From Abelmoschus esculentus (lineage: Eukaryota > Streptophyta > Magnoliopsida > Malvales > Malvaceae), in contig JAUCBN010000035.1 in the NCBI GenBank assembly GCA_035048815.1, forward strand, positions 8,506,501 through 8,570,500: a stretch of DNA of 64,000 nt, in the 5' to 3' direction. The position numbers and the translations under genes were made by a program. The first letter of the stretch is position 1; every line of letters starts with the position of its first letter. Positions 1 to 13,559 of this stretch are shown piece by piece. The notes under the pieces are model-generated. The model was not told the DNA's origin. It made no database searches and saw only the letters and a list, made by a program, of their open reading frames with translations.

Positions 1-284
1 CCCCCTTAAAGATTCAAAGTTTTGACTTAATTTATGAAATTATCCTCAAGTTTTCAATTCTTACAAAATAGTCACTAATTTCAAAATCGTAGGGATTCAA
101 GGGTCAATTTTCAAAATTGATTTGAAATAATTCAAATATATATTAAATAATGATTTTAGAATATTTTTCCATAATTTATTTTGATTAAAAATCAATTTTT
201 AAGTATTTAATCTCGAACTAGGCTAAACCCAAAAATCGGTCCACTAGACCTCTAAACTTCTAGGACTAAATTTGGGGTGTTACA
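1..284 (-). repeat. Terminal fragment of a Ty3/gypsy-like LTR
   Basis: The segment ends at 284 with GGGGTGTTACA, the reverse complement of TGTAACACCCC, a common start of plant Ty3/gypsy LTRs. Read on the minus strand this would be the first 284 bases of an LTR that runs out of the window. There is no coding sequence in it. The call rests on the terminus alone. Confidence 0.4.
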
Positions 285-1459
285 ATGTTTTTCATTTTCA
301 ATATAGAGGCCAAAATGATCGTTGATCGGGATGTCTGCGATGGGGATTGCCCGTCCTCGAAGGTAGGTGTAGGGGTGGTTTGTCACCAGTTTGTGCGCAA
401 TCGATGTTCGCTGGATTTGGTTGCTTGGTGAACTTTTACCATCTTTAAAAAGTGATCTTGGATAAGATAAAGGTGTCTAGTCCAAGATCGTCATCTTTTA
501 TGTAATAGAAGTCATGTTCTTCCTAGACTTTGCGGCTTTTAAAATTTCTTTGATATTTTTTTTCGACTACCGCTGTTGAAAATCTTCAATATTTTGGTGC
601 AGCCGCTCCGACAGGTTATTGGTTTTCCATAATTTTTTTGAGGAGATGGAAGATGAAGAAAGTTATATAAAAAAAAAAAGAAAATTAAAAGAATCACTAG
701 TTGCCATGGTATTTAAGAGTGTGGAATGGCGCGGCGTTTGAGAGAGCAACGTAATTAATGCTTGTTGGCGTACGAGCAGCGCAACCCCAGTTTTTCTCCA
801 CTGGCAGCGAGATCGACGCCACCTTTAAATTTGGGCGGCACAATTCCATCATGGAATTTATCTTCCAATTGGGTCGATAATTGTTTTAGGCCGGTTATCA
901 ACTCTTATTCTTCTTTATTGGACCTAAATAATTTGAAAATAAAATTTATAATGGTTCTGGAAAATTAAAAATTTCTAAAAACTAACTTGCTGAAAATTAG
1001 ATCTAATTCCTAAAACATAAAAATAAAATATAAAGATTAAAATAAGATTAGGTTATAGGAGGAATACAATTGATTGCATCTCCAGAAGTAACCATTTTTC
1101 CCTTTTTGAATGGAGGAGAAGCTGATGACCTAGTTGTTGTCTCCTCATCAAGTGATTTCTTTCTTGTGTGCTTCTGATCAGGGGATACGCCACCGTGATA
1201 GTGGTTTCTTATATATACTTTATTTGTTGTATCATATTTTTTAACAATTAATGGTGACTACAGTAGTATGTGTTCTAGAATATAATCTCCACCATTTGAC
1301 ATTGATCGCTTAATCACTCTGCTGACATTGCTGGTGCTCAATCACTCACCTTTAACCATTTGTTGTATCATATATATATATATATGTATTTATTACATAG
1401 TTGTTTTTATATTATGTATACTTATTATCATAGTTGTTTCTTGCATCCCTAGACGCATC
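285..1459. other. No recognised gene
   Basis: This stretch has mixed composition with several short open frames of at most about 80 codons. None has a recognisable domain, a convincing splice structure or a homologous partner elsewhere in the window. A (TA)n run lies near 1,371-1,385. It is probably old transposon or intergenic DNA. Confidence 0.35.
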
Positions 1460-2900
1460 TTCACTCTCAAAACTTTTCCCCTTCGTTTTCTTCCTTCACC
1501 TACGGCGGCATCGATTTTAATACTTGTTATCGATCGCTGGATCTATAATTTTGTTTGTTTTATTTTTCGTTTTTAATTAATTATTCTGCTTTTATGGTAC
1601 GATTTTATTCTGCCTTTTGGTATGTTTTCTCTATCTTTCGGCACATTTTTTCTTTTTTTGGTTTTCTATTAGGGTTGGATCCAACGACGCCACGACTGAT
1701 CAAGATGTCGTTCCTTTCTTTATATTTTTGATCTCCCTATTTTGGACCCTCGAACAAGATTTGGATATGCGATTTCATCTAGCATTCCTTCTCGCGATTG
1801 AATAGTGGTAATGTCATTGTTATCAACGTACCTTCATTATTATATGCATTTTTATGTTTGTTGTTGATGATTCTACCTATCATCGTGAATTTTGGTGATG
1901 TTTCTATCCTTCTTTTATTTCGAGTCTTTGGATTAGGTTCTTATCTTTTCCTTGTTTGGTCCTTTTATGATCTAATGTCCGCTAGTTTTTGTTTATTTGG
2001 CATATGTCTGTTTTGAAGTGTTTTATTTACTAGATGTAAATTTTTATTGTAATTTCGATATATTCTCGTTTAATAAAACTAGTAGATCTCTATTAAAAAA
2101 AGTAATTATTTTATGACATTTTATGATGTTTTACATTTATAATAGTTATGCCATATTATATATATCTATATTATATATGTTTACATAACCATGCTTACTT
2201 TATTTATATCATCATTACATATTATATTTATATATTATATTCTTATGCATATATGCTACAATGCTTATATATATATTATTTATTCTTTGTTCGATCGGTT
2301 TTACGGTGACCCGTAACGGGGTATGATCCATATTATTTATAACTTGTTTAGTGTAAAAAACTAGCATCTAACTTTTAATTTATCATATTTTATTTCTCGT
2401 ATTTAATATTTTGTATTTTAATTTCTTGCAATTTAATTTTCTCTTATCTAACATCTAACATGTAATTTTCTACATTTAATTTACTGCTATTTACTTTATG
2501 CAATTTTATTTTTCGTATTTATTTATTCTTGTAAATATTTGTATATTCGATTCATCTATTCAACATATGACACCTAATTTAATTAATAAAAAATGCGGTA
2601 TCTCAATATTCGGTCGTAACGGGACCGACACCAGGCATAGTGGTGGCAGTGTATGTGTTTACCTTTGAATATCGATGTCTTTAAAATTTATTGGCATTCT
2701 TAAACGGATAATAAATTAATAAAATTTTGAACTTACAAATTTCCAACTCAGGAAATTATATTCGATTATGTACCAATTTTTGGGTGGTGTGTGGTATTTT
2801 TATATCCCATCCGTAACTAATTCTCGAACCCATTTTTTAAATCTCTGGTTTTAACGGTGTCCGGTCTACCAAAGTGACCGATGACGACTCTATATTTCTC
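1460..2900 (+). repeat. Fragment of a Tat/Ogre-type gypsy LTR
   Basis: The right half matches, in the same order, the conserved blocks of the LTRs at 43,815-45,601 and 52,423-54,207 (there on minus): a T-rich tract, a hairpin around GGTCGTAACGG (2,603-2,674), then GGTGTCC followed by the hairpin CGGTC-TACCAAAGT-GACCG (2,862-2,880) and the box GACGACTC (2,883-2,890). The left border is not defined and I see no TSD. It is old: many differences from the young copies, and no coding capacity. Confidence 0.5.
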
Positions 2901-2956
2901 AAAATGAATTACATTTTAAATCTCAATAAAGTAATATGCAGTTAGGTTGAACGTCA

Positions 2957-2982
2957 ATCCCCAGCAACGACGCTAAACTTGG
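2957..2982 (-). other. Decayed primer binding site
   Basis: On the minus strand this reads TTAGCGTCGTTGCTGGGG, 15 of 18 identical to TTGGCGCCGTTGCCGGGG, a PBS form common in plant Ty3/gypsy elements. All three differences are C-to-T or G-to-A transitions, as expected from decay of methylated cytosines. It lies just inside the LTR-like repeat at 2,983-4,339 and so fixes that repeat as a 5' LTR read on minus. Confidence 0.55.
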
Positions 2983-4339
2983 TGTAAGCTTTGGAATCTT
3001 ATACTTATGTGTGAAGCTTCCACCTTGATGCGTATATTAATAGCGCAACTGTGCAGTGTACATGTCGCAAGTAATAAAGTGATAAATATATCGTATATCA
3101 TCTCCACAGGGATTGGTATACTTAATATGTCTCCCATTGTTCCCTTGCTCCTGAAAGATAAAGTAAAAACACAAATAAGTGGATTTGTTTAACTAACTAA
3201 ATAATAAAACATAAAATAAAGGATTGAGAACAATATAGAGAAAGTGGGTAGGATCCAGCTACGTCAATTAGTGGATTCGATTGATCTTCTTCTTGTCCAA
3301 TACAATTACACAATACTGTTTCGGCAGTACTACAGATACAACCTCGGCAGCGTTAGTGTTTTCTGTCGCGACAATCTCTTGCTCTTGGGCAGATGCATCA
3401 AAGTTCAGCAAAGTGTCCGTAGTTGACTTCGTTTATCTCTAAGTTAGAGCGCTATTAATGACTCGTCTTTGACGATACCTCTCGGCGTGAATCAACGATA
3501 ATCACCAATCAATCCAATACTTCTTTTAGCTTCTGAAACTCTTAACCTATCTCTAGGCCGAGTTAGTGTCACCAATACCGTACTTATCCCTTTCGTGAAT
3601 CTAACTCTCTCGATGCTAGATAAATAGATTACTTACAAACTTCTCTCTCGAGCTTGAATGCAAGAACAAGGAATGACAATGGTATAAGAAAACTTCGATA
3701 TTATTATTGCATTAGAACAAAGAAACAAGAAACAATCTCCTCTCACTAATATCTACAACCTTCACCTATCCCTAAGAGATAAGTACAAATCTTAGGGCAA
3801 GGGTTTCTCTAAAATCGGCTCTCCTTTAACAATGTGGTCGACTAGGCTATATATAGTCTTAACCTAGGGCAAACCTTTCCTAAATAGACTCTAACTTGGA
3901 GTAGGGAGCAAGTCTTCTACATGAGATCTGATGTTTCCAAGTTTGCAACCTTCTAGAAAGCTTTTCCCGTTCGGTCTTTGACTTGGGCTTTTAGTGCGCT
4001 AGCCTGGTCCAATTGGTGCGCTGCATCTTCCAAAATATTCTCTATATTTTTGTCTTTTAGTCACCTATCATTTTGATGTTGCCACTCAGGATGCTACCGC
4101 GGTCTTGTCTCTGCCTTGGCCTCAATGATGCTTCTCTGCTGCCTCAGTCCTGGATATCCCTGCATGTACAGAATATGTAATAATATCTGCATTCTCTACA
4201 AATGTAAGCTTTGTAAGTAGTAATAATGGAATATCCAATATTATGCAATGAGTCCATATTTTAGTTCAAGTTGGTGTATAATAGATGCATAAAGTACCAT
4301 GAGAAGGGTAGTCAATAATTACCTTTTAGGCACTCATCA
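2983..4339 (-). repeat. Gypsy-like LTR, repeat family R1, copy 1
   Basis: On minus it starts TGATGAGTGCCTAAAAGG (4,339 downward) and ends beside the decayed PBS at 2,957-2,982. About 1.36 kb, without coding frames. A TATA-like TATATAG lies near 3,849. The same ordered sequence blocks recur at 4,340-5,670 (minus) and 5,671-6,632 (plus), and more distantly at 43,202-43,814 with 54,208-55,088. The family has no name that I can give from sequence alone. Confidence 0.5.
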
Positions 4340-5670
4340 CACCTCTTGCCATGTTGTAATACTTAAGATATAGATCCCACATGAACTGGATTACCCCAAG
4401 CAGTACATTATTTCTACACTTAAGTAAAATAAAAGAGCACAAATAATTTGATTGAAGAACAGTTAAGTAAAGAAAATAAACTAAGTAAAATAAATAGAAT
4501 CTCGATTATAAAAACAAGGACAGGCATATTGCTTTGTAGAGGGGAATCCAGTTGCACTTATTGTTCACTTATTAATGCATTAGGTTGACTTGTCGTCGTG
4601 GCGGGTCGCACGAAGGGTCACCTTAGCTGCCTCGGTGGGGTTATGTCTTGTCGACAACTCAACCTTCCATATTTCGACAGACCATCCTTAAATGTCTCCT
4701 CCTTATCCCTAATTCGGAGAATTATTGAAATTCATGTCTTGATAATACCTCCCGGTGTAAATTAAGGATGAACAAAAAATGATACGCTTCCTTTTATGAA
4801 ATCCTTTCGAATTCGTTGATGCCCATGAGTAAAGACCATACTCTCTCTTTCCGTGAGTCTAACTCTCCCGATATTGAACAAATATAGTTTTTCTAACAAG
4901 CTTATGTTTCGAGATCGTATGCAAAGAAGAGTAAATGTCAAGAGAGAATAAACTATGAAAATAGAAATAGTATTAATAAATATCAAATAAGATACAAATT
5001 TTCTTCCTCTACTACTCCATAAATAACCTAAGCCTCGAAGGGAATTTAGAACATAATAAGCATGTTGACGGCTTAATATTTTTCTATGAGAACCAACTTG
5101 TATTTCCTAACCCTAAGAAATTGTTTTATATAGGTCAATCCTAGGTTAAAGTCTTTCATAAAGAAAAGAATTCTAAAAGAAAAAGAATTCATATCCATAT
5201 TAAATTACAATTCTTTATTCTATTTTCTAATTTAACTTCTTTTGAACTCTCTTTAATTCCGTATTGACTTTGACAATAGCTTGATTCTATTTCTTCACTT
5301 CTATTTTTTCTCGCATCATATCCATTAGAATCGGCGCTTTATTCTCTATCTATCGAGCACCATTTGTCATATTTTGTCTACTGTCATGGCCACCAATGTG
5401 CTTCCGTGGCGGGTGCTTATCTATATTCCAGCTTCAGTTTCCAGCATCCATTATATTATCTGGAATTGTTTGTATGGTTGTTTACTGTCTAAGAGAGAAA
5501 ACCATTAACCGTACCTATTTTATGCCAAATAATTGATAAAAATATGAATTAAGTGTTGGGATGCTGAAATATGGAAAACAACCAGAATTATCCATTATGC
5601 CATTAAATTTGTCTATTATTAACAATAATTGAGTGGAGAATTGATATAAATAATAAGAATTTTATACAAT
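4340..5670 (-). repeat. R1 repeat copy 2, left arm of a large palindrome
   Basis: It resembles copy 1 in the same orientation; for example both have the block around CTCCCGAT, CTAACTCTC and the poly-purine part before AATAAAC. From about 4,690 onward it pairs with 5,671-6,632 as an imperfect inverted repeat. No coding capacity. Confidence 0.5.
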
Positions 5671-6632
5671 TGATGAGTGCATAAAACTCCTAATTTTTAT
5701 ATCATTTTCCCACTCAATTATTGTTAATAAAGGACAAAATTAAGTATAATAGTGGATAATTCCGAGTATTCTCCATATTTCAGCATCTCAACACCGATTT
5801 TATGAATTTATCTATTATTTAGCATAAAACAAATTCAATTGATGATTTTCTTTCTTTGACAAGAAACTACCTCACTGGAATTATTAGAGAAGATAACGGA
5901 TGCTGGAAACTAAGGTTGAATTGCAGATGAGCATCCGCCACGGTAGCACTTTGAAGGCCACAACAACAAATTAAAGATGATAATTGGTGCTCGATAGATA
6001 GAGATAAACATGTCGATTCGGACATGCACAATGCAAGAAGAAAGAAAAGCAGAAAATAGAACTAAGCCATGGTCAAAGTCAACGCAGGAATAAATGAGTT
6101 ATTTTAGGAAATAGAATAAAATATTATAATTTAATAAGGATATATATTCTTTTCTTTTTAGAGCTCTTTCTCTTTGTGAAAGACTTTAACCTAGGTTTGG
6201 CCTATATAAGCCAACTATTAGGATTATGATAGAATAAGTCGTGTTCTCATATTAAAATCTAAAGCCGCCGGCAAGTTTATCAAGTTCTAAATCCCCATCG
6301 AGGATTAGGTTGTTGTGGAGTAGTTGGGGAAGAAAGTTGTACTTGTTTGATATTTATTAATGCAAACTTAGTTTTCGTAGTTTATTCTTTCTTGGCATTT
6401 ACTCTTCTTTGCATATGAGCTCGAGATGATAGTATGTGAAGAAAAATCTAGTTTGTCTAATATCTGGAGAGTTGGGCTCACGAAATGAGAGAATACGGTC
6501 TTTGCTCAAGGGCATCAAAGGGTTTCAACGACTAAAAAGATGCATATTATCGGTTGTTATTCATCCTTGATTCACGCTGGGAGGTATCATCAAGACATGA
6601 ATCTCAATAGTTCTCCAAATAGGGATAAGGAG
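5671..6632 (+). repeat. R1 repeat copy 3, right arm of a large palindrome
   Basis: It starts TGATGAGTGCATAAAAC, like the 5' end of copy 1, and stops abruptly at 6,632, where a different LTR starts (TGTAACGACCC). Its reverse complement matches 4,690-5,660 over nearly the whole length; both outer ends share CTCCTTATCCCTA and both contain a TATATAGG box with CCTAGGTT just after. No coding capacity. Confidence 0.5.
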
Positions 6633-8600
6633 TGTAACGACCCTCCAAAATATTAAAATGTAAAAAGAGGGTGATGTAGTGGTGAGAGGGTCGTTAAAAA
6701 AATAATTTTTTTATTATAAATTAGGGATTTATTTGAAAAATATCGGGAATTTAAGTTAAATTTAGAAAATTAGGAATTTTATGAAAAATTGGGATTTTAT
6801 TTTAAAATCTCTTCGTTTTTCTACGGTTTTTCTAGTTTTTAAACCTTTAAAGGGGTGGGATCAATTTTGGAGTTTAGAACTATTAAAACCTCTAAACCTA
6901 AATTTATTTAATGAATTTCCTAAGTTCTTGGCTGGTTGAAACAATATTTAAAGTCTTGAATCAATAAAATCGATTTTCTTGATAAAAATTCCATTGTTTT
7001 CTTAACTTTTGTTCATGGATTTTCATGCCTTTTTTTGATTCCTAAATATATGAATCTTGAAGTTTTTAGATGTAATTAAGATCGATTTTATGTATCTAAT
7101 CCCGGACCTAAGGTTTAGGTGGTGTTTGGAGAGGGTTTTGGTGAGTTTCGGTTAAGTTTTATGGTGTTTTTAGGGATGTCATGTATTGGTCCGACTTGAG
7201 GGATGTTTGGGTGTGTTTTAATACACTAAACCCTCTGGTCTTGATGCTTGAATTAAGTCAAGAGGTATATGAACAAGTTTAAAGGATTTTGGAAAGTTGA
7301 ATCGCGTTTTCGGGTGTCTTGTCGAGTAAATTTCGGTAAATCGGTGAGTAGATTTGAGAGTGAGCTGCTTTGATAGTGTTTTAGTTTTATTTTCAAAGTA
7401 TTGGGAGTGTAGGGAAGTTGTGAGAAGCCTCCTTATACTCCGAAGTATGTTTTACGTTTGCTATCGTAAATTGGTTTTCCCATATTATGTTATTTTTCAT
7501 GTTAGTCATGTTTGTTATAGAATTGTGCATATATGATTATACATGTATTTTTAATGTTCATGTGAATTTTTTATATCAATTTTAATGATTCCTCGGTTTG
7601 TTTTCAAAATAAGTAAAATACGGTTTTTATCAGTTTATGCAAAGTATGAATGAGATAAAGGAATTCATGTGATTTAGCTACTGTTTTTAATGTAAAACTT
7701 GAGAATTAGTTTTTTTTGTTAGGTATTAAGATGATGTTTATGGGATAAGTTGATCGATCAATAAGATGTGAGTGCACTATAAATATAAATTCGTACGTGT
7801 TTTAAATTCCTTGTGTGATGCATTAGAGGTTAGCCTAGTGTTGTGTGATATAATTGTTACCTTATCACATTCGTGTCTGACGAACTATCCTGGACACCAA
7901 GGTGGAATCTTTAGACTGTGATAATCAATCTGTGTGAATTGATGTACAATGCCGTTCGTATATTTTTTTGTTTATCCCAACGTTTAGAGGTAAATCCATT
8001 AGTGTCACTTAACCAATATGTGAAAAACACAAGTATAAACTATTTATTGTTTTGGTACAATTCGAGGATTGCATGAGTTTTCTTACTGATCTCAAATGAT
8101 TTATAAGCCTTGCTATGAGTGGCATGTAAGACTTGGTTATGCTTACAAAGCATGTTATTTAAAAAAGATATTTTTAAAAGGTTTTGTGGCTTGTGAGCCA
8201 TGATTATTTACACTTGTTGATCTTTTTCAGATAGTGGCATTGACGGTCATGGACATTGTTTTTACTTAGAGCATGACTTGTTTTAAAATTGATTTTGGTA
8301 TATTATGAGCTGCATTGCAAGGTATTTTTAAATATGTTTTTATTCACTCACTAAGCTTATACTTACCCTCTCAATTACTTTGCAATACAGAGTATTTAAT
8401 GAGGAGGCAGCGAAGAGAAGTAAGAATCTAGGTAACCGTCAAGTGAATGCTCAAGTATGTCTTTATAACATTAGTAGTAGTGAGATAGCAATGGGGATGT
8501 GTTATCATATTGTGAATAATGTCTATGCTTTTGATACTTGAAACGGCTATGTGCTTATACATATTTGATGAATATCAAAGTTGATGTTAACTCGTGATTT
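6633..8600 (+). repeat. Gypsy-like LTR, probably solo or truncated
   Basis: It starts TGTAACGACCCTCC at 6,633, a typical plant gypsy LTR start. It contains the block CACTCACTAAGCTTATAC (8,344-8,361), found inverted near 10,918-10,931. The region 8,200-8,600 and the reverse complement of about 10,690-11,180 share several blocks, so related LTR sequence lies there in the opposite orientation. The right border is uncertain. No coding frame. Confidence 0.4.
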
Positions 8601-8719
8601 TGAATTGAATTACCCAATGATATTTCTTTAGTTATAATATATTAACATCAAATTGAATTAATTACAAGTTAAATTTTGAAGTTATCAATTAACTCATACA
8701 AAATGAATCAAAGTGCACG

Positions 8720-8890
8720 AACCATCTAGCCTCATTGGTTAAAAGAACGGTTATTGATTTTTGAGGTCAAGGGTTCGAGCACTAGTATTGTCAACACAGA
8801 ATTGATAGAGCGATCAATGTCTAATGGTTAAGATTATACTCTAGAATTTCTACTACTGTAACCACTGTAGCTAAATCAAAAAAAATCAAA
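8720..8890 (+). repeat. tRNA-derived SINE-like element
   Basis: An A-box-like TAGCCTCATTGG (8,727-8,738) is followed about 35 bp later by the B-box-like GGTTCGAG (8,772-8,779), the spacing of an RNA polymerase III type 2 promoter. About 100 bp of body and an A-rich tail (8,876-8,890) follow. It does not fold as a full tRNA, so a SINE or SINE remnant is the better reading. Confidence 0.5.
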
Positions 8891-9537
8891 ATGAACAAAT
8901 TGGAATAAGTAATTAAACAAACAAATAACATGCATACCATATTGAATTAAACAAATAAGAAATCAAATAACAATAATGTATGAGAAATAGAATGTACGGT
9001 GTTGAATAGTTTCCACAAATTGTAACGCCTTGAATCTTCACTATTTTGAAGAAAAAATAAAAATAAAACCTTGAAATAAGAAAAAATTTAGAAAAATCTT
9101 TTTGCTTCTTATTCGTCTCAAGAATGCTTCTTTGGTTTTTTTGTGTACTATAGTCTATTGTGTCGTGTTAATTACATGAAATGAAGCCTATTTATAGGCT
9201 TCACAAAACCTTAAAATCCTGAAAGTATATTTCTCTTTATGCTAAATGCACTTTCTTAAAGAAAATAATATTTTTACTTAGGAATAAAATCATTTTCTTT
9301 ATTCCTAAAATGATCTTAAATTAAATGAAATAGAGAAAAACTTAAATTTAATTAAAAATAATTAATAAATTAATTACAATTCATAATAATATAAAATTAT
9401 CTTATTGCATTCGTAACTAGTTTTTTACATACATCGCCTTCAACAAAATGAAAAATATTGAGTTCATGCTGTCTAATTGAGGTGTTTCAAGATGCATTGA
9501 AAACTTGACTGAAAGACAATCAATTTTTAAGAAGATG
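8891..9537. other. No gene seen; possible copia-type LTR remnant
   Basis: AT-rich DNA. GCCTATTTATAGGC (9,188-9,201), a palindromic TATA region as in many copia LTRs, is the only notable signal. No frame or TSD supports a full element. Confidence 0.25.
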
Positions 9538-11230
9538 TAACCCCCTAGACCCAGTCTAGATACAACCCGAATTGAACGAACTACACAGAGAATATTGAGG
9601 CTAATCTAGAGACTCACCTCGATAAACAATCCTAAAGTTTTACGCTTATTTTTTCATTTATTTAATGTAGATACTTTATTTTGATCCTACATGTTCATGC
9701 GTAAAAAGAGTTCAAGATGTAGGAGAAACATATAAGAAAATGAGTCTTAATTGACCTAATATGTTTTCGGGATCAAATTGTAATTTTCCAAAAACTTAGT
9801 GACCAAAAGTGAAATTAATGTTACCAATCTTTAATATGTTCATTAGATGCTTGCATCTCAAATTTCAACTTAAAAAAGGTCTACAAGTCATTTAATTTCA
9901 TGCTCAAGATTTAGGGACTAAAATGTAACGAATTTAAACTTATTTTTAGCTTTTAACTACTTTAACCGCTATGGGTATCGATACTCTATGCTCCCGTTTC
10001 AATACCATTTTACACTGTCAATAATGGTATTAGAACGTCGATCAAGTGTATGGATACTTGGGCTATCTCTCGTCTCATACCCTATGTAACAAACCCATAT
10101 TTCGATATAGCCAAGACCATGTTTCGATAAGAATCAGTACTATCAAAATAGATATCGAAACCCTGGTCAAGCGTATCGATATACATACTTGTATTCAAGT
10201 TGCCATTTTGAAACATGTTTATATAATATCGATGCTTAGGCTAAATTTTCCTAGATTTCTTTCGTGTTCATACCTGTGTATCGATACCCTATGAAAGCGT
10301 TTCAAAACCATCTTCCCCAAAACCGTAGATTATCATATTTCAAGTCTCTAACGGTTTCAAAACATTCTCTAGATGCATAAACACCTAATTAAACATCATC
10401 CACATATCATAAACAACTTACTAGATGCATTGCAACATAGTTAGCAACAATATATTCAAACTCCTTAGAGCATGCTTCAACTTCAACTATCTCATAAACA
10501 TATATTAGAACAACATCAATATACTCAACATGATTTCGAAGTGCATTCCAACCTAAATAATTATATCATAGATTCAACTCAAATTAGTTATGTTTTATTA
10601 TCAACAACAATAATCAAATTCAAACATAGGGACAACAAGAATCAAACACCAATATAACTTTATTATAACTAAAGGAATACCAATATGTAATTCAAATCCA
10701 ATTTACAAGCTAACATCAACTTTGATATTCATCAGATACGTATATGCATATAACTATTTCAAGTATCACTAGCATAAACAATATTCTCAATATGGTATCT
10801 CATCCCCATTGCTCTCTCACTGCTACTAATGTTATGAAATATATACTTGAGCTTTTCACTTGGCAATTACATAAAATCTTCGCTTTCTTTTTTCTACATC
10901 AACATTATTTTTTCTACATAAGCTTAGTGAGTGAATAAAACAATTATAAAAATTCCTTGCAAATGCAGCTCATATTAAATCGATTTTAACACTTTAAAAT
11001 AAAGTAAAAAACAAGTAGAAACCAATTTAAAAAACTAAGTCATAACCAAATTAAAAACCAAGTAAAAACCATTTTTAAAACCAAGTCATGCTCTTTATAA
11101 AAATCATCATTCGTGGCTAACATTGTCACCATGTAAAATTCAACAAGTGTTTCACCCGTGGTACAATGCCAAAAAAAAATCAAGGCTTACATGCAACTCT
11201 TGGCAAGGATTATAAAATGTTTGAGCGCAA
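9538..11230 (+). repeat. Gypsy-like LTR fragment
   Basis: It starts TGTAACCCCCTAGACCC at 9,538, a Del/Tekay-like LTR start. The middle (9,970-10,300) is rich in short TATCGATAC-type motifs that recur inverted at 14,350-14,640. The inverted CACTCACTAAGC block near 10,918 ties its right part to the LTR at 6,633. Borders are uncertain and there is no coding frame. Confidence 0.4.
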
Positions 11231-11316
11231 CGTCAAACACTCGCAAACTCTATTTGCAATAAAATCAGTGAAAACATTACACTTGTATTTTCTCGTATTG
11301 GTATTAGTGTGTGAGT

Positions 11317-11412
11317 TAATTAATTAAACTAGATCATTCAATGTAACTAGTTTCATTAATTAAACTAGATCATTCAATGTAACTAGTTTCATTAATTAAA
11401 CTAGTTCATTAA
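11317..11412. repeat. 36 bp tandem repeat, about 2.6 copies
   Basis: The unit around TAAACTAGATCATTCAATG starts at 11,325, 11,361 and 11,397, an exact period of 36 bp. The first two copies look identical by eye and the third decays after about 12 bases. Confidence 0.8.
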
Positions 11413-13559
11413 ATATGTTTCATGTATTCACTTTTATTTTTATTCAATAAAGTTGTTATCTAATGGTTGTTGATATATTTCAGCTAGGATATTCTTTTGG
11501 GGCAAATTGTTGGTCATATTCTTAGGAATGACAAGGCCTTTACATCAATTAAAGTCCCTTGAAGACCCATCAAGACTGTTTGGTTACAATGCAATTTAAT
11601 GGAGCAATTACACCACTTGAATGTTGTTATTTCCAGCAATGGCTTTAAGGCTTTCAAGAGAGTCTTTATATCACTTTAAGCCTGTCAGTTTCAGCAAGCA
11701 AGAAAGAGAAGACATGCAATGAAAGCCTTCATTATCACCACTAAAGGGAGAGTAAAGGAAGGAATTAAAACAACACTTAAGGAGGGAATTCAAGGAATAT
11801 CAGTCAACTTGTTCGCCCTTTTGGGATTGGTACGAGCATATTTTAGTCTTGAGATCTTCTTCAAACTTATTCCCCTATTCCTTATCTTTCCAACGTACTT
11901 TGAATCACCCCAATCAGATATTATGAGCTTAAGATATGATTAAATTATTGAAGATAATGCATGCTGGAAATTCAATACGGGAATAGTCACAAGATGTTTC
12001 TTCCAAAAATTCAAGCGACCATTGAATTGCTGAATTCAATGCTTTATTAATAGCCCATTAAAGGAGGATGATTGACAACTTAATCAAGCATCAGCCAAGG
12101 GTTTCTACATGTGGATGATGTATGTCTACATTCATTCTAAGAATGTCCATATTCATCCCTCTAGATCAAACTTTTTAGCTGTCAATTGGAGATACGATAA
12201 CCTACAAATTAATAGGCCTTTAACACTATAAGAATGAGTCTTTAATCTTTGTCTAGGCCAATAAATTTTTTGTTGTCTTACACCTATAAAGAGACACCCA
12301 TTCCATTGTAAAAGATACAACTTTTGACATATATTACAACTTGAAAGTGTTTCTCTTTTATAATTCTTTTTGAACTTTATCGGCTTGCAAGATTGTTCTT
12401 GTGGCATTCATCCCTATTCATTTCTCTTATATTTTTGGTTCCTAGTTCTTATAACTAGAGGGTCACAATCCATTAGCCTTTCACCCAAGTCACGATTTAA
12501 AAACTCTTAAGGAAAAGGTCTTCACTTTTTAGTGTTGGTTCCTCCTTTATTTATACCGCACTATCAATTACATTCCTTCTCTTCACTTCCATCATCCATA
12601 CATCCAGATTTTCAATATGTCATCTTAAACACAACAAATATCTTATCACCATTCCATTTTACCATACTATTTATCCATTTTATATCATCTTGTAAGTTTT
12701 ATTTCAAAATTGTTATTCTTTTTATTTCAGTTACTTACTAGAATCACGATCGAAAAATCACAAATACAAATTCGGATATCCCGCAACTGGATTCGTATCA
12801 AATAAACTTAGTGATAGTTTCTCTAAGGGAAACTGAAATCGGGCTAAATTCTCATTTAAGACAGTACAATCCGAGTCAGATTTTTCTAGTTTTTAAAAGC
12901 TTTGAATTAATAAAATGATTTACGTAATTAATTCACAAAAGAATTGAGATCTAAAAATTGATTTTAGATTCTTAATTCATTTGAGAAAAAACACAAGTTA
13001 TAAGGGTTGGGCCCTATAGTCTGTAACCGACATGAGCCCAATGGTAAAATCTTGTTCAAGAATTGAATTCATTTGAGGAAAAAACTTTAGCCCAAGGCTA
13101 ATTTTTATAGTTTGAATTTTAAACTTTTTATTTAAATTAATTTATTTAGTTTTATTAAATTGTATTTTAATTTTTTCTTTATTTCTAATACCCAAAATAC
13201 CATCCAAATTCACCACGATTAGAATCAAACGTGTAAATATTGGAAGCTCCTTAGTCCATACGGATTGACCCTACTTCTTTTTATATTACTTAAATTCATT
13301 TATTATTTATTTTTGAGAATTAGAAATATTTTACTTGACAATTACAAGATATAAGAATTCTTGACTTATATTCTTTCATGTAGGCCTTGGTTGAACTTAT
13401 AAATGTTTGAATGTTGATTTAAGAGTTATAACATAACATATACTTGTTGGAATTTGAGATACATGATATTGGGTGATCTATTCTTACATGAATGATTCTT
13501 ATGAACTCAAAATGAATTGTTACATGTTTATGCTGCCTTAACATGATATGTATTACCTT
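11413..13559. other. No recognised gene
   Basis: The open frames here are at most about 85 codons, on either strand, without a recognisable domain or a splice pattern. The text has the look of old LTR sequence. I could not define an element. Confidence 0.3.

Noticed and set aside
8720..8890. A functional tRNA gene
   Set aside because: A- and B-box-like motifs are present but no complete cloverleaf; the A-rich tail points to a SINE.
11719..11943. 74-codon plus-strand frame
   Set aside because: Short, without similarity that I recognise, in a region of likely transposon debris.
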